A DNA stretch of 64,000 bases from Fusobacterium nucleatum_L (GTDB lineage: Bacteria; Fusobacteriota; Fusobacteriia; Fusobacteriales; Fusobacteriaceae): assembly GCF_050231725.1 (NCBI RefSeq), contig NZ_CP077172.1, forward strand, positions 1,788,982 through 1,852,981, written 5' to 3'. How positions within the stretch are numbered: position 1 is the first letter of the stretch; the number at the start of each line of letters is the position of its first letter. Shown piece by piece: positions 18,061 to 25,572 of the stretch. Both the position numbers and the translations under genes were made by a program. Below the pieces are notes generated by a model. The model made no database searches. It had not been told where the DNA came from and saw only the letters and a program-made list of their open reading frames with translations.

Positions 18061-19137
18061 TTACTTCCTTTTATTTTTTTCAATCAACTCATCAGATATC
18101 TTTTTGATTGTTTCAGTGTCAATTAGAGAAAATTGTTCTTCTGGAGTCATTTTATAAAATTCGTCTAGTGATATAGATTTTTTTTCTAACATATCAATAG
18201 GAGATATTCCCATATTTTTTTCACTTGGAAAAGGGAGCCATTCTTTTAATTCTGCACTTGGATTAAAAATAGCAAATGTTGGTATTCCAACTCCTTGTGC
18301 TAAATGTCTTGCTCCTCCTTCATTCCCTATATAGTAATCACAATTTTCTAAAAATGGAACTAAATCTTTTATTGTAGGTGTTTCAATCGAAGAAAAAATA
18401 TTTTTAGAATCTCCTATTTCTTTATGAATCTTTTGTATTGCATCTTTTTGATCAGCTGAATAAAAAAATATTATTTGAGCATTATATTTATTAATTAAAT
18501 GTTTCACAACTTCTTTCATTCTATCAATAGGATAAATTTTGTGAGATACCCTTGAATAAATTGAAAAAGCAATAACAGGTTTAGAAAAATCTACCCCCGC
18601 ATCAAGCATTTTTTTCCTATATTTTTCTTTTTCTTTTTCTTCTGCAAAAAAATTGAAGTCATAATCTCTTTTTACATCAAAACCTGCTTCCTCAAATGGT
18701 GGAAGAAGTTGATTTAAGAATTTATCCACCTTATTCAAAGAATCTTTTTCTTTCATTTTATAGTTATAGAAAAGGTCTCTTTTTTTCTTGTATCTTCCTA
18801 TTCTAAAAGGTGTTTTTCTTGAAAACATACAAAATAATTCACTTTTAGGTGTAGACATAATATCAATGATAATATCATATTTTTTTCTTGTAACACCATA
18901 GACTTTCTTTATATATTTAAAAGGATTTTTTTGCTCTTTTTTTGTTATAGTAATGACATTATCTATATAGGGGTGTCCTTCAAAAAGTGGACTAGCCTCT
19001 TCATAGAGTACAAAATCAACTTTTGAATTTGGAAAAGTCAATTTTAAAGAGTGGCATAAAGGTAAACTTAAAATAGCATCCCCGATTCTTTTAAACCTTA
19101 CAACTAAGATATTTATATTGTCATTTTGATTAAACAC
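18061..19137 (-). CDS. Glycosyltransferase family 9 (heptosyltransferase-like)
   Basis: A 358-residue GT-B enzyme of the ADP-heptose:LPS heptosyltransferase family. The N-terminus NILVVRFKRIGDAILSLPL and the C-terminal nucleotide-sugar site IGNEGGARHLAQGVGIPTFAIFNPS are characteristic. It most likely adds a heptose to the inner core of the lipooligosaccharide at the cytoplasmic face, but acceptor and linkage are unknown. It starts with GTG, with AAAGGTGA upstream that overlaps the end of pssA; the three genes pssA, this one and trkH are nearly contiguous. Confidence 0.85.
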   Translation of the reverse strand: MFNQNDNINILVVRFKRIGDAILSLPLCHSLKLTFPNSKVDFVLYEEASPLFEGHPYIDNVITITKKEQKNPFKYIKKVYGVTRKKYDIIIDIMSTPKSELFCMFSRKTPFRIGRYKKKRDLFYNYKMKEKDSLNKVDKFLNQLLPPFEEAGFDVKRDYDFNFFAEEKEKEKYRKKMLDAGVDFSKPVIAFSIYSRVSHKIYPIDRMKEVVKHLINKYNAQIIFFYSADQKDAIQKIHKEIGDSKNIFSSIETPTIKDLVPFLENCDYYIGNEGGARHLAQGVGIPTFAIFNPSAELKEWLPFPSEKNMGISPIDMLEKKSISLDEFYKMTPEEQFSLIDTETIKKISDELIEKNKRK

Positions 19138-19139
19138 AA

Positions 19140-19910
19140 TTATTCACCTTTTTCTTCGTTTTCATCTACTTCTTCAAATTCTTCTATTACTTCATCCTCA
19201 CTTCCAAATCTCTTATAAAAATATATAAGTATATTTAGTAATACATAAGTATAAGAAAGAATAAATACACTATAATCTAATGTCCAATACATAGATATCA
19301 AAAGTCCTATAATAATAACTAAAGCCAATTTTTTAGGAATAAATGAGAAAGTTTTATCTGGAGTTTTAAATGGTATTGTGCTAACCATTAAGCTCGCTGA
19401 TATAACTGATACTGCAATAAAAATTTTTATATCAAATAAGTGTAATCCAAATTTTTCATCTAAAACATTACAAATCATAATATAAGATACAACCATTGCT
19501 GCTGCATTAGGAATAGGCATTCCACTAAAATCCCCTTTTTCACTTGAAGCGACATTTATAATGTTAAACTTAACTAATCTCATTACTCCACAAAGAGCAT
19601 ATAAAAATGAAACTGGGACCACAAATGGACTTCCCGGTACTTCTGACATTAATATTGAGTAAATAAGCATTGATGGTGCTAGTCCAAATGAAACAGCATC
19701 ACAGAATGAGTCAAACTCTTTTCCAAATTCACTAAAAGCATCCAATTTTCTCGCAGTTTTTCCATCTAAACCATCACAAATCATTGCAAGTAAAATAAAT
19801 AAGATAGCCATTTTATAATTCCCTTTTATTGATTCAGTTATACTTAAATAACCTAAAAACATATTTCCAGCTGTAATAAGATTAGGAGCAATGTATTTCT
19901 TTTTAACCAT
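19140..19910 (-). CDS. pssA: CDP-diacylglycerol-serine O-phosphatidyltransferase
   Basis: The enzyme makes phosphatidylserine, the precursor of phosphatidylethanolamine, in the inner membrane. The 256-residue protein has the CDP-alcohol phosphotransferase signature D-G-x-x-G-x-x-A-R, then G, then D-x-x-x-D, here CDGLDGKTARKLD followed by GKEFDSFCDAVSFG (about residues 45-75), and roughly seven membrane segments, followed by an acidic tail. The length and the FGLAPS motif fit PssA rather than PgsA. It is the first gene of a short minus-strand operon. Confidence 0.9.
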   Translation of the reverse strand: MVKKKYIAPNLITAGNMFLGYLSITESIKGNYKMAILFILLAMICDGLDGKTARKLDAFSEFGKEFDSFCDAVSFGLAPSMLIYSILMSEVPGSPFVVPVSFLYALCGVMRLVKFNIINVASSEKGDFSGMPIPNAAAMVVSYIMICNVLDEKFGLHLFDIKIFIAVSVISASLMVSTIPFKTPDKTFSFIPKKLALVIIIGLLISMYWTLDYSVFILSYTYVLLNILIYFYKRFGSEDEVIEEFEEVDENEEKGE

Positions 19911-19950
19911 TTTTTCTTACCTCACTTTTTTGAATAAAATAATCTTCATA

Positions 19951-19959
19951 ATTATAGCA
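19951..19959 (-). promoter_or_regulatory. Extended -10 promoter of pssA
   Basis: TGCTATAAT on the minus strand, about 40 bases before the pssA ATG. No convincing -35 hexamer is seen. Confidence 0.55.
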
Positions 19960-20005
19960 TTTTTTCAATCAAATTTCTATTTTTATAATTTTATTTGTTT
20001 TACTA

Positions 20006-20034
20006 TTTACAAAACTAAACAAATAGTGTATTAT
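20006..20034 (+). promoter_or_regulatory. Promoter of the purine operon
   Basis: -35 TTTACA (20006-20011), a 17-base spacer and -10 TATTAT (20029-20034). Transcription would start near 20041, about 18 bases before the riboswitch, leaving a leader of roughly 320 bases before purL. Confidence 0.75.
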
Positions 20035-20058
20035 GTTCATAGATAGTTAGAGTAAAAA

Positions 20059-20122
20059 TTCGTATAAGCCTAATATATGGAGAGGCGTCCCTACGGTTAA
20101 CCGTAAATTAACCAGCTACGAA
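20059..20122 (+). ncRNA. Purine riboswitch aptamer, guanine type
   Basis: The fold matches the purine riboswitch. P1 is TTCGTA (20059-20064) with TACGAA (20117-20122). P2 is GCCT with AGGC (20068-20071, 20083-20086) carrying the loop TATATGG. P3 is GGTTAA with TTAACC (20095-20100, 20108-20113) carrying the loop CCGTAAA, identical to the B. subtilis xpt loop. GG of loop 2 can kiss CC of loop 3. J2/3 is GTCCCTAC, keeping the key U and A before the last C. The specificity base before P1 is C (20116), which predicts guanine or hypoxanthine rather than adenine. It lies upstream of the purine operon and would shut it down when guanine is plentiful. Confidence 0.9.
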
Positions 20123-20192
20123 AAATGTTTTGCTGTATTTCTTTTTTAATATAGAAATTATTTTTTGTATGCTTAATAAAATGGAGGAAACA

Positions 20193-20288
20193 GTGAACTT
20201 AATAATTAAAAAAAATATAAATAAAATAAAATTTAAGATAGCTGTTTTTCAAGGGATAGTTGCGAACAGTTATAAGTGTAAATTGTAA
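20193..20288 (+). CDS. Possible leader peptide (31 residues) in the purine operon leader
   Basis: A short frame starts at GTG 20193 with a perfect GGAGG five bases upstream (20184-20188) and ends with TAA at 20286-20288, seven bases before the terminator stem. An in-frame ATG at 20181 would give 35 residues but has no ribosome site. The peptide is basic and hydrophobic (begins MNLIIKKNINKIKFK), with no known family. Its position is typical of attenuator leader peptides: a ribosome at the stop codon would cover the 5' arm of the terminator. No run of regulatory codons is visible. Translation is not proven. Confidence 0.4.
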   Translation: MNLIIKKNINKIKFKIAVFQGIVANSYKCKL

Positions 20289-20294
20289 AGTTAT

Positions 20295-20330
20295 AATCTG
20301 AGTGTTTTGCTCAGATTTTTTTATTTTTTT
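20295..20330 (+). terminator. Intrinsic terminator in the purine operon leader
   Basis: AATCTGAG (20295-20302) pairs perfectly with CTCAGATT (20310-20317) around a 7-base loop, followed by a T-rich tract to 20330. It lies 32 bases before purL, so read-through must be controlled for the operon to be expressed. It is the likely output of the riboswitch, or of the short ORF, or both. Confidence 0.88.
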
Positions 20331-20361
20331 AACTACATTATAAACTATTATGGAGGAAAGA

Positions 20362-23300
20362 ATGTCAGATTTAAGATTTTTTGTTGAAAAGAGAAAAGGT
20401 TTTGATTTAGACGCAAAAAGATTAGAAAAACAGTTTAGAGAAGAATTGGGAGTAAATATTAAAGATTTAAGATTAATAAATTGTTATGATATTTTTAATC
20501 TTAATGATAAGAAAGAAGATATTGAAAAAATTAAAAAAATGATATTGTCAGAACCTGTTACAGATACTATTACAACAGAGTTAGATTTAAAAGGGAAAAA
20601 ATATTTTGCTGTTGAGTTTTTACCTGGACAATTTGACCAAAGAGCTGATTCAGCTTTACAATGTATTGATATAGTGTCAAGTGAAAAACAAAATGCAGAT
20701 ATACTAACTTCAAAAATTATTATCTTAAATGATGAACTTAATGATGAAGAACTAAATAAGGTAAAGAAATTCTATATTAACCCTATTGAAATGAGAGAAA
20801 AAGATTTATCTGTATTGAAGAAAGAAGAAATTTTATTTAATTCTGAAGTAATTATTTATGATAATTTTACTTCATTAGATGATAATGGAATAGAAAAAAT
20901 GAGAGTTGATTTAGGACTTTCAATGTCTTTTGAAGATTTAAAATTTGTTCAAGACCATTATAAGACAATAGGAAGAAATCCTACTGAAACTGAAATCAAA
21001 GTTTTAGATACTTATTGGTCTGACCATTGTAGACATACAACTTTTGAAACAAAGATAAACAAAGTTACATTCCCAAATTCTGAATTTGGAAAACAAATGG
21101 AAAAAGAATTTAATGAGTATTTAAAATTAAAGGAAGATATATCTAAGAAAAGAGATGTTTCTTTAATGGATATGGCAACAATAGTTGCAAAATACTTAAA
21201 GAAAGAAGGAAAATTAGATAATTTAGAAGTTTCAGAAGAAAATAATGCTTGTTCTGTATATGTAGATGTTGAAGTAGAAGATTTTGAAGGAAAGAAAGCT
21301 ATTGAAAAATGGCTATTGATGTTTAAGAATGAAACTCATAATCACCCAACTGAAATAGAACCATTTGGTGGAGCTTCAACTTGTTTAGGTGGGGCAATAA
21401 GAGATCCATTATCTGGAAGAGCTTATGTATATCAAGCTATAAGAGTTACAGGTTCTGGAAATCCACTTGAAACTGTTGAAGAAACTTTAAAAGGAAAATT
21501 GCCACAAAAGAAAATTACAACAGGGGCAGCTAGTGGATATGCTTCTTATGGAAATCAAATAGGAATTGCAACTTCACTGGTATCTGAAATTTATCATGAT
21601 GGATACAAGGCAAAAAGAATGGAAGTTGGAGCAGTTGTAGCAGCAGCACCTGTGGAAAATGTAGTTAGAAAGTCTCCTACACCTACAGATAGTATAATCA
21701 TTATAGGTGGTAAGACAGGTAGAGATGGTTGTGGAGGAGCGACTGGTTCTTCTAAAGAGCATAATGATAAATCACTTCTATTATGTGGGGCAGAAGTTCA
21801 AAAAGGTAATGCACCAGAAGAAAGAAAAATACAAAGACTATTTAGAAATCCAAATGCAACAAAACTTATTAAAAAATGTAATGACTTTGGAGCAGGTGGT
21901 GTTTCAGTTGCTATTGGAGAATTAGCAGATGGAGTTGAAGTAAATCTTGATTTAGTTCCTGTTAAATATGAAGGATTGAATGGAACAGAACTTGCTATAT
22001 CTGAATCACAGGAAAGAATGGCAGTTATTGTTTCAAAAGAAGATACAGAAAAATTCTTAAAATATGTAGATGAAGAAAACTTACTTGGAACAGTTGTAGG
22101 TTATGTGACAGATAAAAATAGATTAACTTTAAACTGGAAAGGTAAAGCAATAGTTGATATCTCAAGAGATTTCTTAAATACTAATGGAGTTCAACAAAAT
22201 GTAGATATAGAAGTTAGAGACTATGAAAATGAAAATGTTTTTGAAAAGTTTAAAACTTCTGATAGCAGTTTAGAAAAGAAATGGCTACATAATATTAAAA
22301 AATTAAATGTAGCTTCTCAAAAAGGTTTAGTAGAAATGTTTGATTCTTCTGTTGGAGCAGGAACAATCTTAGCGCCATTTGGTGGAAAATATCAAATGAC
22401 TCCAACTGATGTTTCTATAATGAAATTCCCAGTTTTAGATAAAAATACAGATACTGCTTCAGCTATAACTTGGGGCTTTAATCCTTATATATCTGAATGG
22501 TCAACATACCACGGAGCTATCTATGCAGTTGTAGAGTCATTAGCTAAACTGGTAGCAGCGGGAGTTGAATATAAGACAGCAAGACTTTCATTCCAAGAAT
22601 ATTTTGAAAAACTTGGTAAAGACTCATATAAATGGTCTAAACCATTCCTTGCATTACTTGGAGCTATGAGAGTACAAAAAGATTTTGATGTAGCAGCCAT
22701 TGGTGGTAAAGATTCAATGAGTGGAACATTTAATGATATATCTGTACCACCTACATTGATTTCATTTGCAGTTAGTCCTGTAAATGTAAATAATGTTATA
22801 TCAACTGAATTTAAAAAAGCTAAAAATAAAATATATTTAGTTGAAAATAAAATTGATGAAAAAGATTTCTTATTCAGTAGTGAAGAATTAAAAGAAAACT
22901 TTGATTTTGTTTTAAAAAATATAAAAGATAAGAAAATAGTATCTGCTATGGTTATAAAAATGGGTGGACTAGCAGAAGCTCTATCAAAAATGAGTTTTGG
23001 TAATAGATTAGGTTTTGAAATTAATAACAAAGATGTAGACTTATTTAGTTTAAAACCAGCTTCTATTTTAATTGAAACAACAGAAGAATTATCATATAAA
23101 AATGCTGTCTATTTAGGTGAAGTTACAGATAAATTTGAAGGGAAGGTAAATGGAGAAAATATTAATTTAGAAGAAGTTGAAGTAACTTGGTTAAATAAAT
23201 TAAAACCTATTTTCCCTTATGAGTTAGAAGAAAAAGTAGAAACTTATGATATTAAAAATAAAATATCTGAAAAGAAAATCTATAAGTCATCAATAACTAT

Positions 23301-24099
23301 CGCTAAACCAAGAGTTGTTATAGCAGCTTTCCCGGGTACTAACTCAGAATACGATATGTACAATAGATTTAATGAAAATGGTGGAGAAGCAAAAATAACT
23401 TTACTTAGAAACTTAACACAAAAACATTTAACTGAATCTGTTGATGAAATGTGTAAAGACTTAAGAAATTCTCAAATATTTGTTCTACCGGGTGGATTTA
23501 GTGCTGGAGATGAGCCAGATGGTTCAGGTAAATTTATGGCAGCGGTTTTACAAAATCCAAAACTTATGGATGAAATAAAAGCCTTCTTAGATAGAGATGG
23601 ACTTATTTTAGGAGTATGTAATGGTTTCCAAGCTTTAGTTAAATCTGGACTTTTACCTTATGGAGAAATAGGAAATGTTCATGAAAATTCTCCTACTCTT
23701 ACATTTAATAAGATAGGTAGACATATTTCTCAAATAGTAAAAACAAAAATAGTTACAAATAACTCTCCTTGGCTATCATCTTTTGAAATAGGTGAAACAT
23801 TTGATATTCCTGTATCACATGGAGAAGGAAGATTCTATGCTAGTGATGAAGTTCTAAAACAACTATTTGAAAATGGACAAATAGCAACTCAATATGTAGA
23901 CTTTGATTTGGAAGCTACAAATGAATTTAGATTTAATCCTAATGGTTCTAGTTTTGCTATTGAAGGAATTATATCTCCTGATGGTAGAATTTTCGGAAAA
24001 ATGGGACACTCTGAAAGATATTCAAAAGATACATTTAAAAATATAGATGGTAATAAAAATCAAAATTTAATATTAAATGGAATAAAATACTTTAAATAA
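20362..24099 (+). CDS. purL: Phosphoribosylformylglycinamidine synthase, single-chain PurL with fused glutaminase
   Basis: Catalyses ATP- and glutamine-dependent conversion of FGAR to FGAM, step 4 of purine synthesis. The 1245-residue chain joins an N-terminal PurS-like domain, two AIR-synthase-type halves (SDHCRHTTFETK around 230, ETHNHPTEIEPFGGASTC around 325, FGAGGVSVAIGELADG, AAIGGKDSMSG) and a C-terminal class I glutaminase with nucleophile GVCNGFQAL and the acid-base SHGEGRF. It is the long clostridial/bacteroidal form rather than separate PurS/PurQ/PurL. The frame opens at 20350, but GGAGG at 20353 directs initiation at ATG 20362. It is the first structural gene after the riboswitch and terminator. 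Confidence 0.97.
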   Translation: MSDLRFFVEKRKGFDLDAKRLEKQFREELGVNIKDLRLINCYDIFNLNDKKEDIEKIKKMILSEPVTDTITTELDLKGKKYFAVEFLPGQFDQRADSALQCIDIVSSEKQNADILTSKIIILNDELNDEELNKVKKFYINPIEMREKDLSVLKKEEILFNSEVIIYDNFTSLDDNGIEKMRVDLGLSMSFEDLKFVQDHYKTIGRNPTETEIKVLDTYWSDHCRHTTFETKINKVTFPNSEFGKQMEKEFNEYLKLKEDISKKRDVSLMDMATIVAKYLKKEGKLDNLEVSEENNACSVYVDVEVEDFEGKKAIEKWLLMFKNETHNHPTEIEPFGGASTCLGGAIRDPLSGRAYVYQAIRVTGSGNPLETVEETLKGKLPQKKITTGAASGYASYGNQIGIATSLVSEIYHDGYKAKRMEVGAVVAAAPVENVVRKSPTPTDSIIIIGGKTGRDGCGGATGSSKEHNDKSLLLCGAEVQKGNAPEERKIQRLFRNPNATKLIKKCNDFGAGGVSVAIGELADGVEVNLDLVPVKYEGLNGTELAISESQERMAVIVSKEDTEKFLKYVDEENLLGTVVGYVTDKNRLTLNWKGKAIVDISRDFLNTNGVQQNVDIEVRDYENENVFEKFKTSDSSLEKKWLHNIKKLNVASQKGLVEMFDSSVGAGTILAPFGGKYQMTPTDVSIMKFPVLDKNTDTASAITWGFNPYISEWSTYHGAIYAVVESLAKLVAAGVEYKTARLSFQEYFEKLGKDSYKWSKPFLALLGAMRVQKDFDVAAIGGKDSMSGTFNDISVPPTLISFAVSPVNVNNVISTEFKKAKNKIYLVENKIDEKDFLFSSEELKENFDFVLKNIKDKKIVSAMVIKMGGLAEALSKMSFGNRLGFEINNKDVDLFSLKPASILIETTEELSYKNAVYLGEVTDKFEGKVNGENINLEEVEVTWLNKLKPIFPYELEEKVETYDIKNKISEKKIYKSSITIAKPRVVIAAFPGTNSEYDMYNRFNENGGEAKITLLRNLTQKHLTESVDEMCKDLRNSQIFVLPGGFSAGDEPDGSGKFMAAVLQNPKLMDEIKAFLDRDGLILGVCNGFQALVKSGLLPYGEIGNVHENSPTLTFNKIGRHISQIVKTKIVTNNSPWLSSFEIGETFDIPVSHGEGRFYASDEVLKQLFENGQIATQYVDFDLEATNEFRFNPNGSSFAIEGIISPDGRIFGKMGHSERYSKDTFKNIDGNKNQNLILNGIKYFK

Positions 24100-24111
24100 T
24101 ATGGAGGAAAA

Positions 24112-24585
24112 ATGAAAGTAGGAATTATATTTGGAAGTAAATCAGATGTTGATGTGATGAAGGGAGCAGCAGACTGTTTAAAAAAGTTTGGAATAGAATA
24201 CTCTGCACATGTTTTATCTGCACATAGAGTTCCAGAACTATTAGAAGAAACTTTAGAAAAATTTGAAAAAGAAGATTATGGAGTTATCATTGCAGGAGCA
24301 GGACTTGCAGCACATTTACCAGGAGTTATTGCTTCAAAAACTGTTTTACCTGTAATTGGTGTACCTATAAAAGCAGCAATAGAAGGTTTAGATGCACTAT
24401 TCTCAATAGTACAAATGCCTAAATCAATTCCAGTTGCAACTGTGGCAATTAATAATTCATATAATGCAGGAATGCTAGCAGTAGAAATATTAGCAGTTGG
24501 AAATAAAGAATTAAGAGAAAAACTTTTAGAATTTAGAAAAGAAATGAAAGAAGATTTCAAAAAAAATATACATATAGAATTATAA
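24112..24585 (+). CDS. purE: N5-carboxyaminoimidazole ribonucleotide mutase, class I PurE
   Basis: Moves the carboxylate of N5-CAIR to make CAIR. The 157-residue protein shows GSKSDVDVMKGA, LSAHRVPE, GAGLAAHLPG and SIVQMPKSIPVAT, the class I pattern with the conserved active-site SAHR and AHLPG. Class I PurE normally works with PurK, which makes N5-CAIR; no purK is in this window, so it must lie elsewhere or be bypassed by high CO2. The gene starts 12 bases after purL with an AGGAGG site inside that gap. Confidence 0.95.
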   Translation: MKVGIIFGSKSDVDVMKGAADCLKKFGIEYSAHVLSAHRVPELLEETLEKFEKEDYGVIIAGAGLAAHLPGVIASKTVLPVIGVPIKAAIEGLDALFSIVQMPKSIPVATVAINNSYNAGMLAVEILAVGNKELREKLLEFRKEMKEDFKKNIHIEL

Positions 24586-24595
24586 GATATATAAA

Positions 24596-24756
24596 AAATT
24601 TTCCTTGAAATAATAATATTTTAATAATCTAATTTCATATAACGACTACCTGACAGCCATTAATGTTTCTCGAGCTCCAAAATGCTCTTTCAACATTAAT
24701 GGACGTCGCGTTAGTCTTATTAAAAGTTTTTATAATTTTACTTTCAAGGAAAATTT
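24596..24756 (+). other. Long structured element between purE and purC (extended hairpin, unknown family)
   Basis: Nested inverted repeats form one long hairpin: AAATTTTCCTTGAAA (24596-24610) with its exact complement at 24742-24756; TTTTAATAA (24619-24627) with 24717-24725; GACTA (24644-24648) with 24712-24716; an 11-bp perfect arm CCATTAATGTT (24657-24667) with 24692-24702; and a GAGC/GCTC tip (24672-24675, 24684-24687). A 16-base one-sided bulge interrupts it. There is no T tract, so it is not a simple terminator. The inside is richer in G and C than the neighbouring intergenic DNA. It could be an undescribed cis-regulatory RNA, a processing site, or a relic of a small palindromic mobile element; no target duplication is visible. 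Confidence 0.7.
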
Positions 24757-24815
24757 GTTAATCTATAACTAAAATAAAATGAATATTTTTATTTAAAAAT
24801 TAGGAGGAAATAGAG

Positions 24816-25529
24816 ATGGAAAAAGGAAAATTTATTTATGAAGGTAAGGCAAAACAATTATATGAAACTGATGATAAGGATTTAGTTATCGTTCACTATA
24901 AAGATGATGCAACAGCAGGAAATGGAGCCAAAAAAGGAACTATTCATAATAAAGGAATAATGAATAATGAAATAACAACTTTAATATTTAATATGTTAGA
25001 AGAACATGGAATAAAAACTCACTTTGTTAAAAAATTAAATGATAGAGATCAATTATGTCAAAGAGTAAAAATATTCCCTCTTGAAGTTATAGTTAGAAAT
25101 ATAATAGCTGGTTCTATGGCTAAAAGAGTTGGAATAAAAGAAGGAACTAAAATAAACAACACTATATTTGAAATTTGTTATAAAAATGACGAATATGGAG
25201 ATCCTTTAATAAATGATCACCATGCAGTAGCAATGGGACTTGCAACTTATGATGAACTAAAAGAAATTTATGATATAACTGGAAAGATAAACAATCTTTT
25301 AAAAGAAAAATTTGATAACATTGGAATAACATTAGTAGATTTTAAAATTGAATTTGGTAAAAATTCTAAGGGTGAAATTTTACTTGCTGATGAAATTACT
25401 CCTGATACTTGTAGATTATGGGATAAAGAAACAGGAGAAAAATTAGATAAAGATAGATTCAGAAGAGATTTAGGAAATATTGAAGAAGCATATATAGAAG
25501 TAGTTAAAAGATTAACTGAAAAGAAATAA
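24816..25529 (+). CDS. purC: Phosphoribosylaminoimidazole-succinocarboxamide synthase (SAICAR synthetase)
   Basis: Joins aspartate to CAIR using ATP. The 237-residue protein has the glycine-rich start KFIYEGKAKQLYETDD, then YKDDATAGNGAKKGTI, the substrate-binding VIVRNIIAGSMAKR and the metal/ATP segment EILLADEITPDTCRLWD. The length is normal. It has an AGGAGG ribosome site and begins 60 bases after the end of the structured element that separates it from purE. Confidence 0.96.
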   Translation: MEKGKFIYEGKAKQLYETDDKDLVIVHYKDDATAGNGAKKGTIHNKGIMNNEITTLIFNMLEEHGIKTHFVKKLNDRDQLCQRVKIFPLEVIVRNIIAGSMAKRVGIKEGTKINNTIFEICYKNDEYGDPLINDHHAVAMGLATYDELKEIYDITGKINNLLKEKFDNIGITLVDFKIEFGKNSKGEILLADEITPDTCRLWDKETGEKLDKDRFRRDLGNIEEAYIEVVKRLTEKK

Positions 25530-25572
25530 TAATATTGTAGAAGCTGTTATAAAAAAGGAGTATCAATAAAAA

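Noticed and set aside
20290..20300. TTATAAT as a second -10 box before purL
   Set aside because: It is part of the terminator's left flank and no -35 lies at a suitable distance.
21574..23030. Several 60-170-residue frames overlapping purL on both strands
   Set aside because: They are shadows of the long PurL frame, without ribosome sites or recognisable domains.
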